Assembly: GCF_014205295.1 (NCBI RefSeq)
Contig: NZ_JACHNF010000001.1
Span: 1,736,001-1,800,000, forward strand
Direction of reading: 5' to 3'
Length of the DNA stretch: 64,000 nt
DNA from: Kribbella solani
GTDB lineage: Bacteria; Actinomycetota; Actinomycetes; Propionibacteriales; Kribbellaceae
The position numbers and the translations under genes were made by a program. Position 1 is the stretch's first letter, and every line of letters begins with the position of its first letter. Below the pieces are notes generated by a model that was not told the DNA's origin, searched no databases, and was given only the letters and a program-made list of their open reading frames with translations. Below, piece after piece: positions 51,236-60,025 of the stretch.

Positions 51236-52908
51236 GGCAGGCGGTCAGTAGCCCGAGGACCCACCTCACCCTGGCGTCGATCGCGGTCGCCTTCGCCGCG
51301 GCCGACACGTACGTCGTCGTGCTCGCGCTGCCGGACATGATGTCCGGCGTCGGACTGTCCGCGGACGAGCTGCAACGGGCCGCGCCGATCATCTCCGGGT
51401 TCCTGCTCGGGTACATCGCCGTGCTGCCGCTGATCGGCCGGATCGCGGACGTGGTCGGGCGTACGCCGGTGCTGGTCGGCGCGCTGCTGCTCTTCGCGGC
51501 CGGATCACTCGTCACGGCCGGCGCGTACGACCTCTCCCTGGTGGTAACCGGTCGGTTTCTTCAGGGCGTCGGCGGTGGTGGACTGGTCCCGGCGACGCTC
51601 GCGCTGGTCGCCGATCTGTGGCCGGCCGAGCGTCGTGGACTGCCGCTGGGTGTCGTCGGCGCGGTGCAGGAACTCGGCTCGGTGCTCGGCCCGCTTCTCG
51701 GCGCCGCCGTGCTCGCGGTGGCCGACTGGCGGTACATCTTCTGGCTCAATCTGACCGTCGCGGTCGTCCTCGCCTTGCTGCTTCGCGGCCGAAGATGGCC
51801 GCCGCTGTCAGGCGTGGTCGGCGTACTCGCCTGTGTCGCCCTTGGCCTCACGCTGACCGCGCCGCAGCGGCTCGCATCCGGGGTGACGCTCGGCCTGCCA
51901 TTCGTGCCGTTCACGGGTACCTCGCGGCTGTTGACGCCGATCGGCGTCGTCACGCTCGTACTCGCGCTGGCGTGGCTCGGCCTCGTACTGTGGCGCAGCC
52001 GCGGACAGCTCGTCAGCGTACTGGCGCAGGTCGATCTCGTCGGCGCGCTGCTGCTCGCGCTGGCGCTCGCCGGGGTCGTGCTGGCCTTCGCGACGGCTGA
52101 TCCCGAGAAGCACCTGATGTCGCCGGCCGGACCGTGGCTGCTGGTCGCGGCCGCTGTCTTCGCGGTCGCGTTCGGGCTGTGGCAGCGGCGTACGAAGGCC
52201 GCGATCGTGCCGCGTGGTCTGCTCGGCGCACGTCCGGCCTGGGGATCGTTGGTGGTCAGTTTTCTGATCGGTTGCGCGTTGATCGCGGCACTGGTCGACG
52301 TACCCGTCTTCGCGCGGACCACCCAAGGCGGCGGGCAGTTGGCGGCCGCGCTGGTGCTCGTACGGTTCCTGATCGCGCTGCCGGTCGGTGCGGTCGTCGG
52401 CGGCTGGCTGACCCGCCGGTACGGGCTGGGGCTGATCACGGGCGCCGGGTTGGGGTTGTCCGGCGGGATGTTCACGGTGATGGCGTACTGGAGTGGTTCG
52501 GCGCTCGATCACTGGCCCGCCACCGTCGTACTGCTCGCCTGTGGTTTCGGGTTCGGGCTGGCGCTCTCGCCGGTGAACACCGCGATGCTCGGCGCGACGC
52601 CCGCGGGCAGCCACGGGCTGGTGAGCGCGCTGGTCGTGGTCGCGCGGATGGTCGGCATGCTGGTCGGGGTCTCCGCGCTGACCGCGATCGGGCTGCGGCG
52701 GTACTACGCGATCGCCGACCACATCAAGTCACCGAACGAACTGTGCCCGGACTCCCCCGGCACTTGCCGACCGTTCGTGGACGCGCTCCGCGACGCCGCC
52801 GTTTCACAAGTTCACGCGATCTTCGCCGGGGCCGCCGTCTGCGCGTTCCTCGCCGCCGCGCTGGCCGTACTGCTGCTGGGCCGGCGTGTTGTTGTGCACA
52901 CATCCTGA
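51232..52908 (+). CDS. P55-like MFS transporter (DHA2 family)
   Basis: 558 residues, 14 helices. It matches Rv1410c/P55 in order: ADTYVVVLALPDMM, VGAVQELGSVLGPLLGA, a late helix with FLIALPVGAVVGGW, and ALVVVARMVGMLVGVSAL. P55 acts with LprG in lipid export and drug tolerance. Translationally coupled to the lipoprotein gene, so the pair is very likely the lprG-P55 system. Confidence 0.9.
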   Translation: MRQAVSSPRTHLTLASIAVAFAAADTYVVVLALPDMMSGVGLSADELQRAAPIISGFLLGYIAVLPLIGRIADVVGRTPVLVGALLLFAAGSLVTAGAYDLSLVVTGRFLQGVGGGGLVPATLALVADLWPAERRGLPLGVVGAVQELGSVLGPLLGAAVLAVADWRYIFWLNLTVAVVLALLLRGRRWPPLSGVVGVLACVALGLTLTAPQRLASGVTLGLPFVPFTGTSRLLTPIGVVTLVLALAWLGLVLWRSRGQLVSVLAQVDLVGALLLALALAGVVLAFATADPEKHLMSPAGPWLLVAAAVFAVAFGLWQRRTKAAIVPRGLLGARPAWGSLVVSFLIGCALIAALVDVPVFARTTQGGGQLAAALVLVRFLIALPVGAVVGGWLTRRYGLGLITGAGLGLSGGMFTVMAYWSGSALDHWPATVVLLACGFGFGLALSPVNTAMLGATPAGSHGLVSALVVVARMVGMLVGVSALTAIGLRRYYAIADHIKSPNELCPDSPGTCRPFVDALRDAAVSQVHAIFAGAAVCAFLAAALAVLLLGRRVVVHTS

Positions 52909-52951
52909 TCACCATGAGGGACTCGCGTCTCACCTCGCGTACGGTGATGCT

Positions 52952-53896
52952 GTGCCCTCAGCAGTGACCGACGCTCCCGGCCGGCCAGGCCTGTGCTCGA
53001 CGTTCTGTCGCGTGCTGGGTGAGCCGCTGGCCGGCACCGCGGTCATGGCCGCCGGATGGGTGGTCGTCGAGCAGCCTGGGCCGTGGGGCGCGAAGGCGCC
53101 GACGCAGAGTCACCTCGATCCGGTGTTCGGCGGGGCGTACGACGAGAAGTGCAAGAAGGCCGACGTACGGTTCGGGCTGATCCGCTCCCCTGGCCGGCAC
53201 GCGGACGCGGTCGAACAGGCACACCAGGTTTTCGTCGCCTCGACCCGGCCCGGGCGTACCTGGCTGCTCGGCGGCCGGATCGCGGACCCGTCGGAGCTGA
53301 CCGACCTTGATCTCGCCGCGGTGGCCCGAGGCAATCGTACGGCCGCGCTCGCGTCACTGCCCGCGCTACGGCCACTGGACGAGCCGATCGTGCTGGTGTG
53401 TACGAACGGCAAGCGTGACGGCTGCTGCGCCCTGCTCGGCCGGCCGTTGGTGTCAGGGCTCGCGGAGCGGGCACCGGGGCGCGTGTGGGAAGCCAATCAC
53501 CTCGGCGGACACCGCTTCGCGCCGACCGCCACGTACCTGCCGGCCGGCACCATGCACGGGCACCTCACCGTCGGCACGGCGGTCGAGGCGCTCACCGCGG
53601 CCGGCCGCGGCGAAACGATCCTGACCGGGCTGCGCGGACGGTCCACCTGGACCAAGCACGGTCAGGCCGCGGAGGTTGCCGTCCGCGAGCTCATCGGCGA
53701 GCTCGCGCTCGACGCCTTGACCGTCACCGACGAGGGTCCGGAACTCGTCACCGTACGGCACGCCGACGGCCGGTCCTGGACCGTGCCGGTCACCAGTGCG
53801 CCCGCTGATCCACCCCGTCCGGACTCGTGTGGAAAGGAACCGTTCGCGATGTCGATCCTGCAAACCGGTACCCCAGTCCCAGGTGGCGTCCGATGA
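52952..53896 (+). CDS. Sucrase-ferredoxin-like protein (Apd1 family)
   Basis: 314 residues. Cys near residue 13-17 (GLCSTFC), then the thioredoxin-like ferredoxin core, whose CTNGKRDGCC and EANHLGGHRFAPT carry Cys and His ligands of an Apd1-type [2Fe-2S] cluster. Fungal Apd1 binds such a cluster through His/Cys. Role here is unknown. GTG 52952 is preceded by TACGGT 6 nt away. The last codons overlap the carbonic anhydrase start as ATGA. Confidence 0.85.
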   Translation: MPSAVTDAPGRPGLCSTFCRVLGEPLAGTAVMAAGWVVVEQPGPWGAKAPTQSHLDPVFGGAYDEKCKKADVRFGLIRSPGRHADAVEQAHQVFVASTRPGRTWLLGGRIADPSELTDLDLAAVARGNRTAALASLPALRPLDEPIVLVCTNGKRDGCCALLGRPLVSGLAERAPGRVWEANHLGGHRFAPTATYLPAGTMHGHLTVGTAVEALTAAGRGETILTGLRGRSTWTKHGQAAEVAVRELIGELALDALTVTDEGPELVTVRHADGRSWTVPVTSAPADPPRPDSCGKEPFAMSILQTGTPVPGGVR

Positions 53897-54390
53897 GCGG
53901 CGGGTTCGACGACCTGCTCGCCTCGAACGCCGAGTACGTCGCCGACTTCCACTACGGCGGGTTCGACGGGATCGCCCACGCCGGCATCGGCCTGGTCACC
54001 TGTATGGACTCCCGGATCCCGCCGCTGGAGATGCTCGGCCTGAAACCCGGCGACGCCAAGGTGCTCCGCTCGGCCGGCGGCCGGGTCACCGAGATCACCC
54101 TGACCGGCCTCGTCCTCGGTGTCCAGCTGCTCGGCGTCCGCCGGATCATGATCATCCCGCACACCCGCTGCGCGATGGCCGCGATGTCCGAGGACGAACT
54201 CCGCGCCAAGGTCGAACTCGCCGCCGGAAAACCAGCCGGCTACCTCCCGATCTCGGTCATCCCCGACCAGCTCGAGGCGCTCCGCCGGGACGTCGCCGCG
54301 GTCCGCGAACACCCGCTCATCGGCGACGAGATCCTGGTCGGCGGCTTCATGTACGACGTCGACAACGGAAGGCTCACCCAGATCGACTGA
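53893..54390 (+). CDS. Beta-class carbonic anhydrase
   Basis: 165 residues. Zinc ligands Cys37, His90 and Cys93 and the Asp39-Arg41 dyad (TCMDSR, PHTRCAM) are those of beta-carbonic anhydrases of the short, Rv1284-like type. It converts CO2 to bicarbonate in the cytoplasm. ATGA overlap with the Apd1-like gene. The 3' end overlaps the converging regulator gene by 17 bp. Confidence 0.92.
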   Translation: MSGGFDDLLASNAEYVADFHYGGFDGIAHAGIGLVTCMDSRIPPLEMLGLKPGDAKVLRSAGGRVTEITLTGLVLGVQLLGVRRIMIIPHTRCAMAAMSEDELRAKVELAAGKPAGYLPISVIPDQLEALRRDVAAVREHPLIGDEILVGGFMYDVDNGRLTQID

Positions 54391-55270
54391 CCAGCACCTC
54401 GACTCCATCGAGGTGCCTGGCGAGGCTGTACTCGAACAGCTCGCTCAGGTCGGCAACGGCGTCGCCGGGGACCGCGGCCAGCAGCGGGAAGCGGCCGTCC
54501 GCGAGTAGTGCATCGGCGCGTCGTTGCTTGTCCAGCCACCACCGGTCGAGGCTGACGCCGGTCTCCTGCTCAGCCTCGACCTCATCGGCCATCGCCCGCG
54601 CCGCCGCGATCACCAAACCGTGCAGGCTCAGCGCTTCCCGTACACAGACCTCGGTCGGCAGGCCCAGGCCGTCGATGGCGCGCAGGGTCCACTCGGTCTG
54701 GGCGGTCAGGTTCGGTACGAGCAACGGGCGGGTGAACGAAACCGTTGCCGCCAGCCACAAATGCCGGCGGCAGAGCTCCCATTGCCGGCGAGCGATCAGC
54801 TCAAGCTTCGGCCGCCAGCCGGCCGGTCCCGGGTCGGGGAGCTCGTACTCGCCGAACACCGCGTCGACCATCTCGGTCAGCAGCTCGTCCTTGCTCTGGA
54901 CGTGGCGGTAGAGCGACATCGTCCCGACACCGAGCTCAACCGCCACCCGCCGCATCGAGACCGCCTGCACCCCTTCCCCATCCGCCACCAGAACCGCCGC
55001 CCGCAACACCTGCCCCTTGGTCAGCACCGCCCGTCCTTCTCGACGTGCCGGCGGACGGCGAGGTGCTGCGACGACCGTGCCCGAACCAACCTTGGATTCG
55101 ACCAGGCCGGCATCGCGGAGCGCGGCGATCACCTTGGTAGCCGTAGCGATCGCGATCCCCCAGCGCCGCGAGATCTCCCGCACCGACGGCACCCGCTCCC
55201 CCGGGCGCAACTCCCCGCTCAGGATCAACATCCGCACTTCCCGCGCAACCACCTCGTAGGGAGCTTCCAC
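54374..55270 (-). CDS. GntR-TetR fusion regulator
   Basis: 298 residues with two DNA-binding domains. Residues 1-70 are a GntR winged helix (GERVPSVREISRRWGIAIATATKVIAALRDAGLV). Residues about 85-130 are a TetR HTH (VSMRRVAVELGVGTMSLYRHVQSKDELL), then a TetR_C-like helical ligand domain. GTG start; TACACT ends 6 nt upstream and overlaps a palindrome, suggesting autorepression. Divergent from the GNAT gene. Confidence 0.88.
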   Translation of the reverse strand: MEAPYEVVAREVRMLILSGELRPGERVPSVREISRRWGIAIATATKVIAALRDAGLVESKVGSGTVVAAPRRPPARREGRAVLTKGQVLRAAVLVADGEGVQAVSMRRVAVELGVGTMSLYRHVQSKDELLTEMVDAVFGEYELPDPGPAGWRPKLELIARRQWELCRRHLWLAATVSFTRPLLVPNLTAQTEWTLRAIDGLGLPTEVCVREALSLHGLVIAAARAMADEVEAEQETGVSLDRWWLDKQRRADALLADGRFPLLAAVPGDAVADLSELFEYSLARHLDGVEVLVSRSG

Positions 55271-55276
55271 CCTGCA

Positions 55277-55292
55277 AGTGTACTAGTTCACT
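55277..55292. promoter_or_regulatory. Palindrome over the GntR-TetR promoter
   Basis: AGTGTACTAGTTCACT is a near-perfect 16-bp palindrome (14 of 16) that overlaps the minus-strand -10 TACACT of the regulator gene. Likely autoregulatory operator. Confidence 0.6.
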
Positions 55293-55316
55293 CTACCGGA
55301 GCGTGGAGCACTTACT

Positions 55317-55332
55317 CGCTTGTACACAAGCG
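55317..55332. promoter_or_regulatory. Second palindrome before the GNAT gene
   Basis: CGCTTGT-AC-ACAAGCG, 7-bp perfect arms, 20 bp before the TACGTT hexamer (55352-55357) that ends 6 nt upstream of ATG 55364. Position fits a repressor site for the GNAT/hydrolase unit. Confidence 0.55.
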
Positions 55333-55363
55333 TTTTCGGGTGGCGCATGAGTACGTTGTACGC

Positions 55364-55936
55364 ATGATCCACCGCGCCACGCCAGCCGAGTACGAGACAG
55401 TTGTCAACGTACTGAGCGACGCCTTCGCCACCGACCCACTCACCCGTTGGCTCTTCCCCCACACCATCGAGCTCGCAACGACGTTCTACTTCCACCCGCT
55501 CCTGGCTCACCCCGACGCCGAAGCCGACCTCACACCCGGCAACACGGCCGCCTCGATCTGGCTCCACCTCACTCGCGGTCAATCCGCGTACGGCGAGCCG
55601 TCCACGCAGCCCGTACCCACTGCTGCCCACCGACTGCAGGCACTCGGCCAGGCACTCGCACCAAGACATCCACGCGACCAGGCGTACATCTATCTGCCTT
55701 GTATGGGCGTCACCTCCGCCCACCGCGGGGGCGGCCTCGGATCAGCCATGCTCCGGCACCGGATCGCCTGGGCCGACTCGCTCGGGCTCGGCACCTACCT
55801 GGAGGCCAGCTCACCTCGCAGCCGCGCGCTCTACCTCCGCCACGGCTTCCACGACCACGGCGAACCGATCCGCGTCGCCGACAGCCCAGCCATCTGGCCG
55901 ATGTGGCGGCCCACGACAACAGGAGACCACCGATGA
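55364..55936 (+). CDS. GNAT family acetyltransferase
   Basis: 190 residues. The acetyl-CoA loop is VTSAHRGGGLGSAMLRHRIAWAD, followed by SSPRSRALYLRHGFHDHGE, typical of resistance-type GNATs; the N-terminal FATDPLTRWLFP also fits. Acceptor unknown. Coupled to the hydrolase gene (ATGA). Likely under the GntR-TetR regulator. Confidence 0.88.
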   Translation: MIHRATPAEYETVVNVLSDAFATDPLTRWLFPHTIELATTFYFHPLLAHPDAEADLTPGNTAASIWLHLTRGQSAYGEPSTQPVPTAAHRLQALGQALAPRHPRDQAYIYLPCMGVTSAHRGGGLGSAMLRHRIAWADSLGLGTYLEASSPRSRALYLRHGFHDHGEPIRVADSPAIWPMWRPTTTGDHR

Positions 55937-56787
55937 CCAACCAACCGACCTTCGTCTTCGTCCACGGCACCCACTCGTCCTCAAGCAGCTGGACGGACCT
56001 CGTCAACGAACTCACTCTCCGCGGCCACCGCTGCGTCACCGTCGACCTCCCCGGCCACGGCACGAACGGCTACTTCCCGCCCGCGTACCAGGCGCCGCAG
56101 GACTTGCACGCCCTCGCCACCGAACCGTCTCCACTCGCGAGCCTCACGCTCGATGACTACGTCGAGCACACGATCGGCGTCGTACGCCGAGCGCACGAAC
56201 ACGGCCCGGTCATCCTCGTCGGTGCAAGTCAGGGCGGCGTCACGGTCAGCCGCGTCGGCAACGCCGTACCGGAACTGCTGCAGCGCGTCGTGTACGTGTC
56301 GGCGTACTGCTGCGTCGACCTGCCGAGCATGGCCGCGTACTTCGCCACCCCGGAGAACCGCGAGAGCCTCGTCGACCAGGTCACCAAGGCACTCGCGGGC
56401 GATCCGGCGGTACTGGGCGTGGCGCGGGTGAACTGGCGTACCGCCGACCCCGACGTGATCGCCGGCATCAAGGAATGCCTGGCCGCCGACTTCACCGACG
56501 AGGCGATGCACAACCTCCTCAACCACTTCCAGCCCGACGAGCCCGCCGCCATCCCCCAAACGGACGCCCGCGGCGAGGCCACCACCTGGGGCCGCATCCC
56601 CCGCACCTACATCCGCTTCACCAACGACCGACTGATCCCGCCCGCCCTCCAAACCCGCTTCATCGCCGAAGCCGACCGCCTGACCCCCGACAACCCCACC
56701 GACGTCCATGACGTACCAGCCCCACACGCCGGCCCGATGAACCACCCCGCGGTGATCACTATTCTGACCAACCTCCAGCCAAGGTGA
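55933..56787 (+). CDS. Alpha/beta hydrolase
   Basis: 284 residues. Oxyanion HGTHSSSSSW near the start, nucleophile elbow GASQGG (Ser), and a C-terminal HAGPMNHP that can supply the His. No lid domain is obvious and the substrate is unknown. It follows AGGAG and overlaps the GNAT stop. The pair may act on one small molecule. Confidence 0.88.
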   Translation: MTNQPTFVFVHGTHSSSSSWTDLVNELTLRGHRCVTVDLPGHGTNGYFPPAYQAPQDLHALATEPSPLASLTLDDYVEHTIGVVRRAHEHGPVILVGASQGGVTVSRVGNAVPELLQRVVYVSAYCCVDLPSMAAYFATPENRESLVDQVTKALAGDPAVLGVARVNWRTADPDVIAGIKECLAADFTDEAMHNLLNHFQPDEPAAIPQTDARGEATTWGRIPRTYIRFTNDRLIPPALQTRFIAEADRLTPDNPTDVHDVPAPHAGPMNHPAVITILTNLQPR

Positions 56788-56788
56788 A

Positions 56789-56885
56789 CAGAATCCTGAC
56801 CAAACGCCACGTTCACCGCTCATAACCACCCACGCAAATGTCGACTCTTCGACTTTTGCGCGACGGTCGAGTGATCAGGATTCTG
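56789..56885. terminator. Nested inverted repeats between converging genes
   Basis: The outer repeat is CAGAATCCTGA (56789-56799) with its exact complement at 56875-56885. The inner hairpin has 12-bp arms with one mismatch (56833-56844 / 56849-56860) and loop CTCT. It fills the 99-bp spacer between the hydrolase and HAD genes. Confidence 0.65.
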
Positions 56886-56886
56886 A

Positions 56887-57510
56887 TCAGCGGATCAGCG
56901 GGAACGCCTCGAGGATCGAGGGGACGTGGTGGTCGGCCGGTGGCTCGGGGTGGTGGCTGCCGACCTGGATGGTTTTCAGGCCGGCGGCCTGGCCGCCTGC
57001 GGTGTCGTAGGCCGGGTGGTCGCCGACCATCCAGCCGCCGCCGAGGGTGGCGCCGGCACCTTGGGCGGCGACGGCGAAGATGCGGGGGTCGGGTTTGCGG
57101 ACGCCGACGGCCTCGGAGATGCAGCAGTAATCGACCACGTCGGCGATACCGGTTTGGGTCAGCTTGCCCGTCTGCTGGATGACCGTGCCGTTGGTGACGA
57201 CCGCCAGACGCCAGCCGGCTGAGCGCAGTGCGGCCAGCCCGGTCAGTACCGCGTCGTCTGCCCAGGTGAACGTCGGGTGGTCGCGGTGGTAGTCGTCCAC
57301 CGAGATCGCGGCGCCGAAACGCTGCTCGAAGTCCGCGAACAGCTCGGCGCGCGGCCGGTACCCGCCGTTGTCGTGGGCAACCAACCAGTCAGCCGCGTCC
57401 GTGCCGAAGCCGGCGCGGTTTGTCCACCACCGCGCCCAGCTCCGGAACGCACCGTCGCGGTCGATCAGCGTGTTGTCCAGGTCGAAACACACCAGTCGAT
57501 CCATCGCCAC
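56887..57510 (-). CDS. HAD-superfamily phosphatase
   Basis: 207 residues. Motif I FDLDNTLID, motif II Thr in VVTNGT, motif III Lys in GVRKPDPRIF, motif IV GDHPAYD. A small alpha-helical cap is inserted after motif I. It probably dephosphorylates a small metabolite. GTG 57510 has GAGGGG 4 nt away; ATG 57504 is a good alternative. Confidence 0.88.
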   Translation of the reverse strand: MAMDRLVCFDLDNTLIDRDGAFRSWARWWTNRAGFGTDAADWLVAHDNGGYRPRAELFADFEQRFGAAISVDDYHRDHPTFTWADDAVLTGLAALRSAGWRLAVVTNGTVIQQTGKLTQTGIADVVDYCCISEAVGVRKPDPRIFAVAAQGAGATLGGGWMVGDHPAYDTAGGQAAGLKTIQVGSHHPEPPADHHVPSILEAFPLIR

Positions 57511-57549
57511 CCAACCCCTCGCCCAGCAGAACAGGTCAGCGGTCTGAGC

Positions 57550-59634
57550 TCAGACGTCGATGCGGGTCTCGTCCAGTTCGTACGCGCCCTGCACAATGAA
57601 TTCCTTGCGTGGCGCGACCTCGTTGCCCATCAGGAGGTCGAAGACCTGAGCGGCTGCTTCGCTGTCGTCGACGGTGATCCGGCGCAGCGTGCGGTGCCGT
57701 GGGTCCATCGTGGTTTCGGCCAGCTGATCGGCGTCCATCTCACCAAGACCCTTGTACCGCTGCGGGGGCTCTTTCCAGCGGACGCCCTTCTTCATCAGCT
57801 CGGCCGTCTTCCGCTGGTACTCCGCGTCGCTGTACGTGTACAGGTACTTGTCCTGGCCCTTCTTCGGGTTCGTCAGCTCGAACCGGTGCAGCGGCGGCAC
57901 GGCCGTGTACACCCGCCCGGCCTCGACCAGCGGCCGCATGTACCGGAAGAACAGCGTCGCCAGCAGCGTACGGATGTGTGCGCCGTCCGAGTCCGCGTCG
58001 GCCATGAAGATGATCTTGCCGTACCGCGCCTGCTCGAGGTCGAACGTGCGGCCGGAACCGGCCCCGACGACCTGGATGATCGACGCGCACTCGACGTTCT
58101 TCAGCATGTCGCCGACCGACGCCTTCTGCACGTTCAGGATCTTGCCCCGGATCGGCAGCAGCGCCTGGAACTCCGAGCTCCGGGCCAGCTTGGCCGTACC
58201 GAGCGCCGAATCACCCTCGACGATGAACAGCTCGGACCGGTCCACGTCGTTGCTACGGCAGTCGGCCAGCTTGGCCGGCAGCGCCGACGACTCCAGCGCG
58301 GTCTTCCGGCGCTGCAACTCCCGGTGCTGCCGGGCGGCCACCCGCGTACGCGACGCGGCCACTACCTTTTCCAGTACGGCCCGGGCCTGCGCTTTGAACT
58401 CACGCTTCGTCGAGGTCAGGAATGCTTCGAGCTCGGACTGCACCACCTTCGCCACGATCCGCGACGCGGCCGGCGTGCCGAGCACCTCCTTGGTCTGCCC
58501 GTCGAACTGCGGCTCGGCCAGCCGCACGGTGACGACCGAGGTCAGGCCTTCGAGGACGTCGTCCTTGATCACTTCCTCGCCGCTCTTCAGCAGCCGGGTG
58601 CCGTCCAGCGCGCTCGTGAAACTCTTCGACAGCGCGCGCTCGAACCCGGCGACATGCGTGCCGCCCTTCGGCGTCGCGACGATGTTCACGAACGACCGCA
58701 GCTCGGTCTCGTACCCGTCGCCCCAGCGGACCGCGATGTCGACCTCGAGGTCGCGCTCGACGTCGGTCGGCGTCATGTGACCGGCGTCGTCCAGCATCGG
58801 CACGGTCTCGGTGAAGTGACCGGTCCCGGCCAGCCGGATCACGTCGGTGACCTTCTGGTCGGTGGCGAGGAACTCGCAGAACTCGCTGATGCCGCCGTCG
58901 TGCTTGAAGTGTTCCTCGGTCGGCTCCTCGCCGCGCTCGTCCCGGATCACCAGCTCGAGACCGGGCACCAGGAACGACGTCTGCCGCGCCCGGGTGACCA
59001 GCTCGTCGTAGTTGAAGGTGGCGTCCTTGGTGAAGATCTGCCGATCCGCCCAGTACCGGATCCGGGTCCCCGTCATGCCCTTCTTGGCCCGGCCGGCCTT
59101 GCGCAGGCCCTTGGCCGGCGCGAACGAAGCGTTCGCCCCGTCGCCGTCGAACTCACCGGCGACACCGCGCCGGAACGAAGTGGTCCAGACCGTTCCGCCG
59201 CGATCCACCTCGACATCGAGCCGCGCGGACAGCGCGTTCACCACTGAGGCACCGACGCCGTGCAGACCGCCGGAGGCGTTGTACGAACCGCCGCCGAACT
59301 TTCCGCCGGCGTGCAGCTTGGTGAAGACCACCTCGACACCGGTCAGCTTGGTCTTCGGCTCGACGTCGACCGGAATGCCACGGGCCCGGTCCCGTACCTC
59401 GACCGAACCGTCCTGGTGCAGCACCACGTCGATCCGCTCGCCGTGCCCGGCCAGCGCCTCGTCCACGGCGTTGTCGATGATCTCCCACAGGCAATGCATC
59501 AGACCGCGGCTGTCGGTGGACCCGATGTACATGCCGGGCCGCTTCCGGACCGCCTCGAGTCCTTCGAGGACGAGCAGGTTGCGGGCGTTGTAGGTCGGGT
59601 CGAGCTCGGTACTGCGAGGCGTCGGGGCGGCCAC
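57550..59634 (-). CDS. parE: DNA topoisomerase IV subunit B
   Basis: 694 residues. GHKL ATPase: EIIDNAVDEALAG, DRARGIPVD and GLHGVGASVVNALS; the TOPRIM domain has VEGDSALG and the MADADSDGAH metal site. Shorter than GyrB with insert and TopoIV-like, matching the parC in the window. It supplies ATP hydrolysis for decatenation. GTG start with AAGGAG 4 nt upstream. Confidence 0.92.
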   Translation of the reverse strand: MAAPTPRSTELDPTYNARNLLVLEGLEAVRKRPGMYIGSTDSRGLMHCLWEIIDNAVDEALAGHGERIDVVLHQDGSVEVRDRARGIPVDVEPKTKLTGVEVVFTKLHAGGKFGGGSYNASGGLHGVGASVVNALSARLDVEVDRGGTVWTTSFRRGVAGEFDGDGANASFAPAKGLRKAGRAKKGMTGTRIRYWADRQIFTKDATFNYDELVTRARQTSFLVPGLELVIRDERGEEPTEEHFKHDGGISEFCEFLATDQKVTDVIRLAGTGHFTETVPMLDDAGHMTPTDVERDLEVDIAVRWGDGYETELRSFVNIVATPKGGTHVAGFERALSKSFTSALDGTRLLKSGEEVIKDDVLEGLTSVVTVRLAEPQFDGQTKEVLGTPAASRIVAKVVQSELEAFLTSTKREFKAQARAVLEKVVAASRTRVAARQHRELQRRKTALESSALPAKLADCRSNDVDRSELFIVEGDSALGTAKLARSSEFQALLPIRGKILNVQKASVGDMLKNVECASIIQVVGAGSGRTFDLEQARYGKIIFMADADSDGAHIRTLLATLFFRYMRPLVEAGRVYTAVPPLHRFELTNPKKGQDKYLYTYSDAEYQRKTAELMKKGVRWKEPPQRYKGLGEMDADQLAETTMDPRHRTLRRITVDDSEAAAQVFDLLMGNEVAPRKEFIVQGAYELDETRIDV

Positions 59635-60025
59635 TTGGCTCCTTCACTGGTTCACGCACTGACCTGCACAGCCTATGCGGCCGCACCCCCAAAAACGCGC
59701 AGGCGGGTCCGGTGGCCACATGCGGCCGGGTACCGGACATACATGTCGCGACAGATATCGATCCGGACTCATTTCCGAGTGGCGTCCGACACTCCGGAAC
59801 CGAGCAGACGGTGACCGAAAGATGGCGCACAGTGAGAGATGAAGCACTTCGCCACCGTGGCTCAGCAGAATTCCGCCTCCGGACGAAACGATTCCCTGTC
59901 AGCAAACGTCATAGGGAGACAGGTGGTTCGTCTCACATACGGACACGTTGTCCCCACCGGGAAGCGATCCGCATGTCAGGATGTTGCTATCTGGTGAGTA
60001 CGGAACTAGATGAGATGAGGCCTCA
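59635..60025. other. 391-bp divergent spacer, parE to DUF7455 gene
   Basis: Holds a perfect 10-bp palindrome TGTCGCGACA (59744-59753) and the DUF7455 promoter at its right end. The rest shows no gene; the open frame through it has no ribosome site or protein character. Confidence 0.6.
59984..60012 (+). promoter_or_regulatory. Canonical-looking promoter for DUF7455 gene
   Basis: TTGCTA (59984-59989), a 17-nt spacer and TAGATG (60007-60012); the start codon at 60026 follows GAGATGAGG. Confidence 0.55.

Noticed and set aside
57277..59247. Long plus-strand open frame over parE
   Set aside because: It lies antisense to a well-supported ParE coding region and has no protein character; such shadows are common at this GC.
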